A stretch of DNA of 64,000 nucleotides from Parus major. Its lineage: Eukaryota; Chordata; Aves; Passeriformes; Paridae. Of this stretch, positions 38,701 through 50,700 are shown piece after piece. A program made the position numbers and the translations under genes. The stretch is taken from assembly GCF_001522545.3 (NCBI RefSeq), contig NC_031768.1:7439555-7503554 (forward strand). The letters are read 5' to 3'. The notes beneath the pieces are model-generated. The model saw nothing but the letters and a program-made list of their open reading frames with translations, made no database searches and was not told the DNA's origin. Positions within the stretch are counted from its first letter, which is position 1. Each line of letters begins with the position of its first letter.

Positions 38701-41700
38701 CTTGACAGTGATGGGTGATGACCCTGACATCCCCTGGCGCCTTCTCAAGCTGGAAATTTTGGTTGAAGACAAGGAAACTGGTGGTAAAGAAAAAAATCAA
38801 ACCTTTACACTTTATTTTTAACATGATATTTGTCTCTGAAACTGTGTAAGTCTGGTTTTTTGCTGGGTTTCCCATATCACCACTTAAGAGAATGTACTTG
38901 TCCTGTTTTGACCCTGCTTTATATGCTTCTAATATACAGTGACAGTGTAGTAAAATGACTGACATTTCCAGAGTAAACCAAGAATTTTGTTATTTTGTTG
39001 CAAAACCTGGTATGGAAATTGCTCAGTACAGTTGTATCTTTTTTATTTTTAATTTATCAATTTACTGAATTATTTTAAGTGCCTACTTTCCTGATGGCTA
39101 ATGTGACTTATTTTTCATATGCTAAAGATGGTCGAGCCTTGGTTCACAGCATGCAGATCAACTTCATCCACCAGTTGGTCCAGTCCCGGCTGTTTGCTGA
39201 TGAAAAGCCCCTTCAGGACATGTACAACTGCTTGCGTATCCTTCTGAAAAAGGGGCTTCTGAATTAGGTGTTTCATGTAGCCTTGCTCTTAGTAGCTGGA
39301 AGTCAGGGAAGATAGATTCCCTGCTAAGCTTGGGGGAAATGTCTGGACTTGCAGTTATGGTGGCCTTGAAGTAAATGATGGCCCTGGAAGCAGTAATTCT
39401 CAGGTGTCTGCATGTCAAATTTAATGCTGCATACTAAATCAGCAAAGGTGAGGGTGAGGTATTCAAGGCAGCAGGTTGTGTGGTAAGTCAGTGCAGCGGC
39501 AGCAGCAAATTTTGGGGGTGAAATACAAAGCTGACTTGCTCTCAAGAACTGCAGTAAAGTGCAGTTGATGAGGGTGCATTAACACCATTGTATCTGTGTG
39601 AATAATGAGAGGAGATACGGGGTGTGCAGTGATTTTCCACTTGCAAAGGGCAGATTGTTAGACAATGCAAAATGGATTTCAGTGAAATTCTTTCTGCAAA
39701 AAGAGTTATTTTTTTAGGGTGACTGTGGGAGATGGGGTGAGTGGAATTTCTTTGTTAGTAATCATCTTTTCAGTAAAAGATGATGACAACTAGAAATCTG
39801 TAAAATAGGGCCGTGACAGTCCTGTGTAACAACCTGTCCTAGTTTAGAGTTTATAAAACCACAAAAAATCCCTTTGAGAAATATTTGGTGCTGTTTATAT
39901 GTCCTTATCTCTGGATTAGTACGTTAGTGTGTTTTCAGACAGCATCTTGTGACTTAGATGACAAAGGGACGGATGTGGTATACAGAAACAGGTTTATATA
40001 GTGTACAGGCTTCCTGGACATCTTATATTTTCTTAGCTCCATGCATTAGACTCCTTCTGCCTGGCTCTTCAGCTGGAAGTCTTGCATTCACAAACACTAA
40101 TGCTGATCCGAGAGCGCTGGGGTGACCTTGTGCAAGTGGAGCGGTACCATGCAGGGAAATGTCTCTCACTCTCTGTTTGGAAGTAAGTTCATTTCAAAAG
40201 GACTGTTAACAAGCAATAAATGAAATAACAGGAGGGATTATATTTACTAAGCTTGAACCATAATTCTCAGAATTGTACTTTCTTTTTGATGTGATACTCC
40301 TAAATTCTTGTAATTAGGTACCTACATGTGTTGTGTGACTTGCAAAGTAAGGGCTGCATGTTAATGTACAGAAGAGCATTGGATGCAGTTATAAATGAGT
40401 TTATCTAAGATATCTTTTTATTTAGATATCTGAGATATCTAAAAACTGATTAGATCTCTGTCAGACTTCTGCTGTATTTATTGCTTGATTTGCACTGGAT
40501 AACATATTAAAAAGCAATTCCAGTACACTTCTGATTGTGTTAAATTTGCAGTCACCTGAAATTCTTCATGTAGTTACAGTTTACCAACAGTTCTGCTATA
40601 AAATGTCATCTAAAACAAGTGCCTTTTTCAGTTCAGCTGACACAATGTTGTTTTTAACCAGGACACACAGAATCAAGGTTTAGCTACTGAAAAACATATT
40701 TTCTGTTCTTCCAGTTGCGTGGTTTAATTATTCTATTTATTTTAAGTCAACAGGTACTTGGCAGGAAAACAGGGACTGCATCTGTCCATAAGGTCACTAT
40801 AAAAATTGATGAAACTGATGTCTCAAAACCCTTGCAAATATCTCATGAGCCTCCACTTCCTGCCTGTGATTCCAAATTGATGGAAAGAGCCATGAAGGTA
40901 AAGGTTTGCTCTGCAGGAGGCATCTAATTTTGTGAATAGAAAACTCAAGTGCTTTACTCTGTCAGTTTGTTCCACTTTGATTCTATTTAAAGAGCTGTTT
41001 CTAAGATTTCTAGTAGGTATTTACTGTAGGTTGTGTAGTGTTTATGTGAGGGACCTCAAATTGTTGTTACAAATTATTGGCCCTGACTTAATCTTAAAAA
41101 TTGCACCTACTTCACTTCACAAGTGCATTATACCACTTATGAAAGAGAATGCTGCTGCTGGGGGGAAACAACAGCAATGTGTCAGTTATTGTTAGGGTTT
41201 GGCCTGAAATGCTTTATAGAGAGACAGTTCTTCTCTTTCTGTCTTGGAGCTACTCTGAAGATCAGCTTCCCCTTGTCACTGGAGTTGGCTACCCAGCAGT
41301 ACTATCCACTTCAAAAAATCTTACATTGTGATTCAGAAATCTTGTGCTGAAGAGCTCATGTGACATGTTTGTTACAAGTGTTAGGTGAAGCTTAGTTTTA
41401 CATTACCACTAACCAGATTATATCATGTGGCCTACTTGAATGTTCAAATTCCTGTATTTTACAGGTGGAATTGTTGCAATGATCCAAAATGAGTAGCTGC
41501 AGTAAGCTTCCTACTTGGATCATGCTTCACTGGGGGTAATTCTAGATCTTGGTAAAAGATATTTAAGAAAAACTGCATTCTGGGTATTATAATAAATTGT
41601 CTGTAAGTCCCTCAGCAGATGTGTGTATATTACTGGGATACATCAGGATGTCTGTTTGTCATTATTGCTTTCAGTGTTTGGGTTTTGGAGAGCTGGGAAA

Positions 41701-44700
41701 CTGGATTGAATGGTGCAGTCTTCACACTTTCAGTACAGTTTTTCCACAGGGAAAAGCTTCCCAGCTCAGATCTACCGCCTGTCTCACACAACTTTCTCCT
41801 GATGGTAGCCTCCACCCCCTGTACATACTTTGTATTTCAGCCTCTTGGCCCATCATGCTACCAGTGCTGACAGATAAGTCTGTATGGTGAATATCAAGAA
41901 CTACCAAGGTTTCACCTACAGAGGGATGTGGGAAACCAAGTGAAGCATGGTAGCCTTCTACTCTATTTCTAGAGTAGGAATTCTGCTGTTAGTTTAGTAA
42001 ATATATATTACATTTTCTTATTTAAATTAGCATATTTAGGGTACTAAATATAGAGTTGATTTAGTGAAGGTGCTGTATTTATGTGTAAATCCAAGAAATG
42101 GCTCTTTATCTACAACATCTGCTGAAGATCTGCTGGAGCTGACAGTTTAAGCTCACTAAATGAAGTCTGCAGCCTGTCGATTAAGATATGAGGCCGCTGT
42201 AAATTTGAGATGTATCAAAGTTAATGCTGTCCCCCTTTATGAGGACTTGCTCTGAGCTTAAAAAAATATCAGCTGTGCTAAATACAGTGTTGTTGTAGTG
42301 TTTGAATAATGATCTCAGCTATAATGACGTAGATGGCACACTGGGTTTCTGTTTGTTTAAGATACTGTATAAAACTGGCACAAACAAATATGTTTGTCTG
42401 AGCAGGTTGTTCTGCATTAACCTACTGAAAATTGGATGGAGCTGTAGAACATGTAGTCACTTCTAAGTGAGGAAGATTTAACCCATTGCAGCTTCTGAGG
42501 TGAAATGTTGTAGTGTATGGATAGAGACTTAATTGTTAAGGCCTTGGAAAGCTTGTGTTTAGGGGAAGGTCATTCTGGTATGCAAAAGCTTGCACTGAAT
42601 ATAGTATAATTCTGTGGTGTATGAACCTCTTCTGCATTTATCTCTTATACTAGAATAAAATTTGAGTTTAATTCAGCTTGAACAGTTTCCAAAGCAGTGT
42701 GAGGTTACCTAGAAAAAAGGTTCTGCTGTAATCTGGAGCTTTGCTTATGCAAAATATGCAAATAATGTGACTGGAATGTGAATGAATGTGAATGCAAATG
42801 CTTTAATTTAGATTGTACAAGCAAGTTACGGTGAATATAAGTGGTGGCATGAGCTTCAGCACTGGCAGTGCAACAGAATGTAGATGCAAACCCCTAGATA
42901 ATTTTGGGTTCAGTAGGGTTGGCCATACTCAGTGTCAGTCACTGCATTGTTACCCTGTTAGCAGGACTTAAACTTGTTGGATTTCATGTTACAGCTGCAT
43001 GTGTATTTGTGTGGAGGCAATCATATCCTATTGAAGTGTTGTTTTGGGGTGTTTTGTGTTTAGGGTCTTTTTATTTTAGCACAAGTTGGTTACCAATTGC
43101 TGAGAAAAAAAGCTAAGCTGAAAATGGACCAGCCTTGATCCAGAACAAGTAGGTCTGTACAGGGAGTGGTAACAGCATAATTTGTGAAATGTCTTTTACA
43201 CCTTCTTCTAATCTTAGCTCAAAACTCCTCCCACTGCCTGCTGCACAGACTGAATCTCATGGTAGCCTGTTGTATTTTATAGTGCTCCAAATACTCAAGT
43301 TAATAGTTAACGTGACTCACCACTGTTCCAAGCAAATTATTTCTGAAGTGATTGTTTCATTAAGTACCTTTGTTCCAGTATGCTAATGCAGAAAATCTAC
43401 ACATCAAATATGAGCTTACTCATGTATTTTTCTTTTTTACAGATTGACCACCTATCAATAGAAAAACTCCTAATAGACAGTGTCCATGCAAGATCTCATC
43501 AAAAACTCCAGGAGCTGAAAGCCATTCTTAAGAGCTACAACGTTAATGACAATTGTATGTGTTTTCTATTGAGGTTTTTCTAGTTCATTTCTACTTGTAT
43601 GTAGGGATGGTTTCCTTCTCTCTTGATGTTTCTTGTTTTCATTAATTTAAATTAAAAAAGTAAAGGGAAATGTGTTCAAAATTAACAAAACTTAGCTTTG
43701 AATTATTCTGCATTGATAATTGTAAAATACCTGTATGTCTAAATGCAGTGTAATACTGAAGCTGGAAGAACACTGTAGTCTGGTTTGAAGGGCTAAAATT
43801 TGCCTACTGTAAAATTGTTTGTGTTCAGAATTGAAAGCAAATCTTTCACTGTTTTGAACTAGTTTTGGATGGACTAGTTTTCCTTAAACTGCTGTTGAAA
43901 CTTTTGGGATGTAGATTGATAATTGTGAAGCAATGAGTTAAAAGATAATCAAGGATTAATAATCTTCAGATTGGGTCTGCCTTTTCTCATTGGTTTGTAA
44001 TTGTTTTCACAGAAAAATTCTTATATTCAGATTCTTCTCTGTCAACACTATAATAATGTAAAAGTGAAGTTTGTTTCTCTAAAAACATACAGGTTTTTGA
44101 TTATAATTGGCTACATTTTAAAATAGGCTTGAATTTTGACTGAAATTATTAACGCCATTTTTTGTTCAGCATTCATTGAGACGGCTCTCCCAACTCTTGT
44201 AATCCCAATTTTGGAACCATGTGGTCGATCAGAGTGCCTGCATGTATTTGTTGATCTCCACTCTGGAATGTTCCAGCTGATGCTGTATGGTGTTGGTAAG
44301 TAAGCACAAAACCTGGAGGTATTTCATATCTTGCAAGAATCCTGTGCTTTGAGGTAATTTTGTGGGAACAATTCTGTTAGATCTGCAAAGTTTTGTGAGC
44401 AAATGAACCCCACACTTGGGTCATCATCTAGGTATTGGAGTTTGAGGAATAGAAAAGAGGATATTAGTGCTTAAGTGTCACAGTTCAGTTAAGATTGTTT
44501 TAAGAGGACAACAGAGTAATTATTGTTGGGAGTCAATGGAATGCATTTTCTTTATGACTCATGATTCCTGGCTTGCTCTGTTAATGGATGGGGTCATTTC
44601 ACATGGACCTGAGTGAGAATTATATTATGTGACCTTATACATCTTGAGTTACTTCTGTTCAAGTCTTAACTTCAGATTTCTCATTGCTTAAGAAAAGAAA

Positions 44701-47700
44701 GTAAGTTATTTTAGTTTATTTGGTTAATAACATCCTGCTGTGGTCTTACAAGCATTATGGATCTGTTGGTGCGCGGGACAATTAAAAGTTGCACCAGAAG
44801 TTTCATCTCAATATGAGAAAGGGATTCTTTACAGAGAGATCAAACAATCCTTAGAACAGCCCCCTGAGAGTTCAGGTGGATTTTGAATCACTGGGAGATG
44901 TTCAAGATGTTCAAGTTAGATAATCTCATCAGTGTTCCCTTTCCCACAAAAGGTTGGATCAGGTGATCTTTCAAGGTCTCCTTTGAAGCTCAAACCTGGA
45001 CTGTTATATGATTAATTAGATGAGATTCTTTCAATGAAAGTTTGAAAGTTTGTTTGAAGGGCTGGTGCTAAGACCATTCACCCACCTGGTGTTCTTGCAG
45101 ATCAACTGACACTCGATGACATAGAGAAGTCTGTTAATGATGATATGAAGCGAATCATTCCTTGGCTTCAGCAGCTCAAGTAAGTGACTTGAACAATTCA
45201 CTTGGTTTGCATGGAATGAATCACCGTGTTTGTATTCTGGATGAGGACACTTGCATTTTACCACAGTAGGGGTTATACTTTCTCACCGTTGTAAACAACC
45301 TTCAGTATTTGCCATCTCCTCTGAGCAGTGGAGGGAAGTCCCGTGTTACTTGTAATCGATTCCATAGTCCTGCTTTAATTTTGCCCCTTACACGTAGCCT
45401 CATGCTTTGCTATATGCACACTTTGCATGAAGTCTTTCCACTTTTAAGTAGCAGACCACTTGCTTCCTGAGAATCTCTTTTTCTGCTCGTTTTCATTGTC
45501 TGTGTCCTTTATTCCACTCTGTTTCTTGTTTCTCAACAAGAATGATCTCACTTCTCACAATACGGAGGAAAAACCAGGAAGTGGCCTAGGATGATTTAAA
45601 TAATACCTGTTTATATTCTAGCACTTCAGCCCTTGCTGGTTTAAGCCTCTAATCATCCTTCTGTAAAGCCCTGAGATTTAAGCACAAGATACATTTGGCT
45701 ACCATAAGAGGTTGTAGCAAATAATACAAACACCGTTTTCATCTGCATGAGAACTGAGTTCCACCTGCCCTGTCGTTTTGGAAATTCCCAGTGCTCTGAG
45801 TTAATTGCAGGGTGAAATCTCTATTTGAGGAATTCTGCTTCTAAAAGAAGCTTGATGATGCGTGAAGCACTGGCACCCTGGAGAAACTAATCAACCTCCC
45901 TTTGTTATAAATAATGTACTTGAGATAATGGCTTGGGTAGTGCTGCAGTTTCTGAGGAAGCTCAGCAGTCCACAGAATGTCTTTTAGGACAACGGTATCT
46001 GACATGTATCTGTGAGAATAAATGTGGTGTGTTGTGATGGAGAGATGCTGAGCAGCCACACTTTCCACTGCTGTTGTCAGTGGAAGCTTGACCGAGTACC
46101 CAAGCCATGAATTTCTGAGCCCCTTTCAAGTCTAGCTAGTCTCCCTGGCCTTGCCACTATAGCTAAAATCCATTGGAGTATGACAAAGTTTAATTCCAAA
46201 TGTGAGAATAAATTTGGCATCTTGCATGTAGTTCTTCATCTCCAAACTTATTCAGGTGAATGAGTTTGTTTCTAACATAACTCAGAGTGAAATCCAGCTC
46301 CGGTGACTTTTTTTTTACTATATTGCTTAGCAGCCTATGGGAGCAAAGATTTTTCTTTCTATACCAAAATGTAATTGAAGATTCCAGATTGTCAAATAGC
46401 TGCAATCTGCATGGGTTTTTTAATGTTTTCCTTCTATGTTTTATATTGTAATTTCATACTGTAGTATATAAAAATTTATTCAGCAAATAATTTCAGGGCT
46501 TTTCTTCTTGAACTAACAGCTGTCAAGCTGAAGAAAAGATGTAAAGATAGTGATAAGAAAATATAAAGTAATGAAATTTCCTATGTGATTTTTCTGTATT
46601 TAACTTTTGCTGCAGTGATAGATGTTGGTTTAAATATGGCTGACTCTTAATTTGACACTAATTCTCTACACAGCAGTGTATTAGAATCATAAAACCAGTC
46701 TCAGGCTACTAATACCTTTATTTCCATGCAAGGTTCTGGCTTGGACAGCAGCGCTGCAAACAGTCTATAAAACATCTGCCTACAGTGAGCAGTGAAACTC
46801 TTCAACTAGCTAATTATGCCAGCCATCCAGTGGGAAACCTTTCCAAACACAAACTGTTCATCAAACTCACTCGCCTTCCCCAGTACTACATTGTAAGTAA
46901 CTGAAAAACGCTTCTGTCTTTTGCTCCCTGTCATGGATATCCCAGGCAGTTTGTTGTGCAGTTAACTCTTAACATTAGCAACCAGGTGATTGATGTAATG
47001 CTTGATTCTCTTCTCTCCCCCCTTCTCCTGTGGGTTTATTAAGCACTCAGGCTTGTACAGAAGGAGACACATACAGATTTAGTACTCAGCAACCTTCCCA
47101 TTCTCTGTGTTTTCTGAAAGGTTTGGTCCTTCTTCTCTTCTTGGATACCTTTCCTAGCCACAGTATCAATACATTGAAAAAAATTAATGTCTGTTCTTTG
47201 AAAAGGAAAGGATAGGAACTGAATTAGATTTACTCTTAGCTTGAGAATCTTCTCCATTTGTTTTGTTTAAATATAGGTTGTAGAAATGTTTGATGTTCCT
47301 GGCAACCCCACAGAACTAGACTACAAGTACCATTTTCTGTCTGTGAGCTATGCTGAGGGAGATGACAGCCCTGCCACTGCACTTTTACTACAGCAGTTCA
47401 AACCAAACATTGAGGAGTTGGTACTGGACACAAAGAGTGGCAAACAAATGAAAAGTGGTGTCAAGCGCAAGGTACGTGTTCCAAAAGCCGTTGGGGTAGT
47501 TACAGTGCATGAAGGCTCAACACAGGTTCTGAGCATCAATTCCAGCTTTAGTTGCCATGTTTCCAGTGTTTGTATGGCTTTCATCTTACTTGTAGTGGTT
47601 CTCTGGACTGCGTCTCTTAGGGAAATGCTGGGAAACTGTTTTGTAACAGTTGTCCTTCAATTCATGCCAGGCCTTCTCTGCTGCTCTCGGAGCCAAGGCA

Positions 47701-50700
47701 GAGCTCTGTGCAGAGGAGTGTTTATATATTGTATATGCAGAGTGCTGGCATCTGTGATACACTTTGGGCCATGTGTAGATTTTGAAGGACTTGCAGGGGC
47801 TGATAAGAGTTACTTCTTGGGGCCAGGCTGACATGGCTTAGTGATCTACAAGTACTGTTTTAAGCACAGACTTTAACTGAATTGCTCAGTCCTGAAGTGG
47901 ATCCTCTCAGGAGTTTGTGCTCAGTGTGATTCATTTAACAATTATGTTATTCTCTGACATCTCTTCAAAGTGTTTACTCCCAATATGCAATCCCAATACA
48001 TTTATCTTTATTTTAATTCTAGTTATCTGGAGATCCATGTTCCATAGAACCCAAGAAACCAAAACGGTCGGGAGAAATGTGTGCCTTCAATAAAGTGCTA
48101 GCTCATATTGTAGCCATGTGTGATACAAATATGCCATTTATAGGGCTTCGGATAGAGGTAGGTATTAAAAATTATTTTGTTTCCTTCTTCCTCTCCCCTG
48201 TGTCTGATTCTGGTGTCTAGATATGACTATTTGGCAAATTTGTGGTCATGTGCTCATTCTGGAGTTCCCCTGCCAGCTGAGCCCAGATGACTCAGTCTTT
48301 TGCACTGTGTTGCTCTAGTCTTGTTACAGCTGCTTCTCTTAGTACAAGGCACTGCAAAAAGCTTGAAAAGTTGAGGGAAAAGGGAAAATGAGGATGAAAG
48401 ATGCACTTGTGGGAAGGGTTGGGAGACAACTTTATACCAGATTTGCACAGACCATTTTTTGGCTTTCCTGCTTGAGGATGTGAAACATCTGTCACCTTCA
48501 GGGGGGAATAAAAAAAATCCTTGAAAATGTTACAAGTTTTTGGCTTGACTTTTTGTTTGGAATAATATTTTTCTTGTTCACTCCTAGTTATCCAATATGG
48601 ACATTCCTCACCAGGGAGTACAAGTAGAAGGAGATGGCTTCAGCCACGCAATACGTTTATTAAAGTAAGAGGATATTCTCTGTGTTTCATTTTATTAATG
48701 TATGTACACTTGAGAGAAAAAAAAGTCTTGTTTGGAGCATAACAATAGAAATAACAGGACAGAGGTGGGATTTTTGTTTTGGGGTTATTTTTCCTTTTTT
48801 TTTTCTTTTTGGAGGGGTGTTAATACTGTGTGTCTTGCACTTGCATGTGAAGCAGTGCTAGAGAAAAGGGAAAATTAGACTACAGTTTTTTTCCTTCATT
48901 AGCCTAAACTGAGGTGCTCTGAAAACAGTTTGACAGTCCTCAATCTTTAAATCCAGGCACTGCTAAGGAAGATGCAGTGATGATTCATGAACATGCAATT
49001 TTAGATCAGATCAGAGGCCTACATTCTCCATATGTTATTTGACAATTATGTGAAACTGCAGAGGAAAATGCCAGGAATCCCAGAAAAGACAATTGCATGG
49101 TAAAGAGGTTGTATAGGAAATATCTGAGAATCATACAGTAATTTAATAGGTTATTTAGGCCTAAGTGCAGGACTTTGCATTTGTTTTCATGGAACTTCAT
49201 AAGGCTCCTGTTAACTTGTTCCTCTAGCCATCTGCAATCTCTCTGAAGGGCAGCCCTGACCTCCAGCATGTTAAGTGCTCCCTTCAGTTTGTCATCATCT
49301 GCAAATTTACTATTCTTCTGTATCAGATAAGCTATTGAAATAGGTATATTGAAGTTCTTAATGGGAGGCCAATAGTATCTGCCGCTGTGTTAACCCTGAG
49401 GAAAGCCAGCCACAATCAGCCACTAACTGGAAATGCAACAAATAAAGTTTAAAGTAAAAAACCACAAACCCTGAAGACACTTCCTAGAGTGAAACCTTCA
49501 CAACTCCTTTTCTGCTGCAGAAATGTACAGTGACATAAAGACACTAGTCTCCAAATGCATCAGGCCATACCTTTTTAACTTTGCATATGAGCAGAGAACT
49601 TGCAAGCTGAAGTTAAGGGTGGAACATGAGATTTCTGGCTAGATCCTCAGGGAATTTGAAAAAGAATTTGGCATGTTTTTACTTAAGCTTTATTTAGTCT
49701 GTCCCCTGAGCTCAATTCACACATTGGGATACGAATAAATTAGTGAGTACTAAGGGAACTGCCAGGTTGTTCATTGCATGTAGAGCAAGCTTGTTCTAGA
49801 AGGCAAATGAATTCATATTGCCACAGAACTTAGTTATTTTCATCTTTTTTGGCTTATTTCTCTGTACAAGAGCTTTCTATTGGTGAGCTCTTAGTTCACC
49901 AGGATATAAGAACAATTCAGCAGATCCTTTAACAGTCTGTAATTTGCAGGTGTTGAATCCATAAATAAAGTGGTTTCAGCTCAGAGTGTTTTTGTGACAC
50001 ACTAAGTCCTTGAAGAGGAACAGGTTATCTTGCTGTGCAGTCCAGCTGCTTCTGCTGTTGATTTGTTCATTCTTTCATGTTCAGACTTGGGAGTCCTTCA
50101 GGAGATACTCAAGGCAGTGTTGTTACTTGTGGAACTGTACTGTGTCTGATGGAGGTTTTGTTTTTGTCATGTATAGAATTCCTCCCTGTAAAGGTGTAAA
50201 CGAGGAAACACAGAAGGCTCTGGACCGATCTCTTCTTGATTGCACTTTCCGACTACAAGGTAGAAATAATCGCACGTGGGTGGCCGAGCTGGTGTTTGCA
50301 AACTGCCCGCTGAACAGCACTTCCTCCAGGGAGCAAGGCAAGTTTCATGGAGGAACACTGCTAAATTTTGTTTCTTTGTAGTTTACGTTGTTTGTTCCAG
50401 TAGTTTTCATGTCTTGGTGTAAGTGGACAGCTGTCTGCTCCTAAGACTGCTAATAAACCACAGTGTACCTTAATCAGAATTCTGACGGCTCAGTTGATAC
50501 ATTTTTGTTATTTGAATTTGCTTCCTGGTCACTTCCCACAGTTCACTCACAGTTTGTAAATCACACCTCAGGAACCACTGGATTGATCAGTATTTCCCAT
50601 CTCCTCACACTGCAGGACCAACCCGTCACGTTTACCTGACATATGAAAACCAGTTGTCTGAACCAGTTGGAGGTCGCAAGGTGGTCGAGATGTTCCTTAA

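Noticed and set aside
47286..47831. 181-codon plus-strand frame
   Set aside because: The first part is MED14 exon 14. The rest is read-through past the GTACGT donor into intron 14, which is not needed because exon 15 joins in phase.
50010..50381. 123-codon plus-strand frame
   Set aside because: This is intron 16 sequence followed in frame by exon 17 and its intron. The CAG/TAG acceptor at 50175-50176 and protein homology define the real exon.
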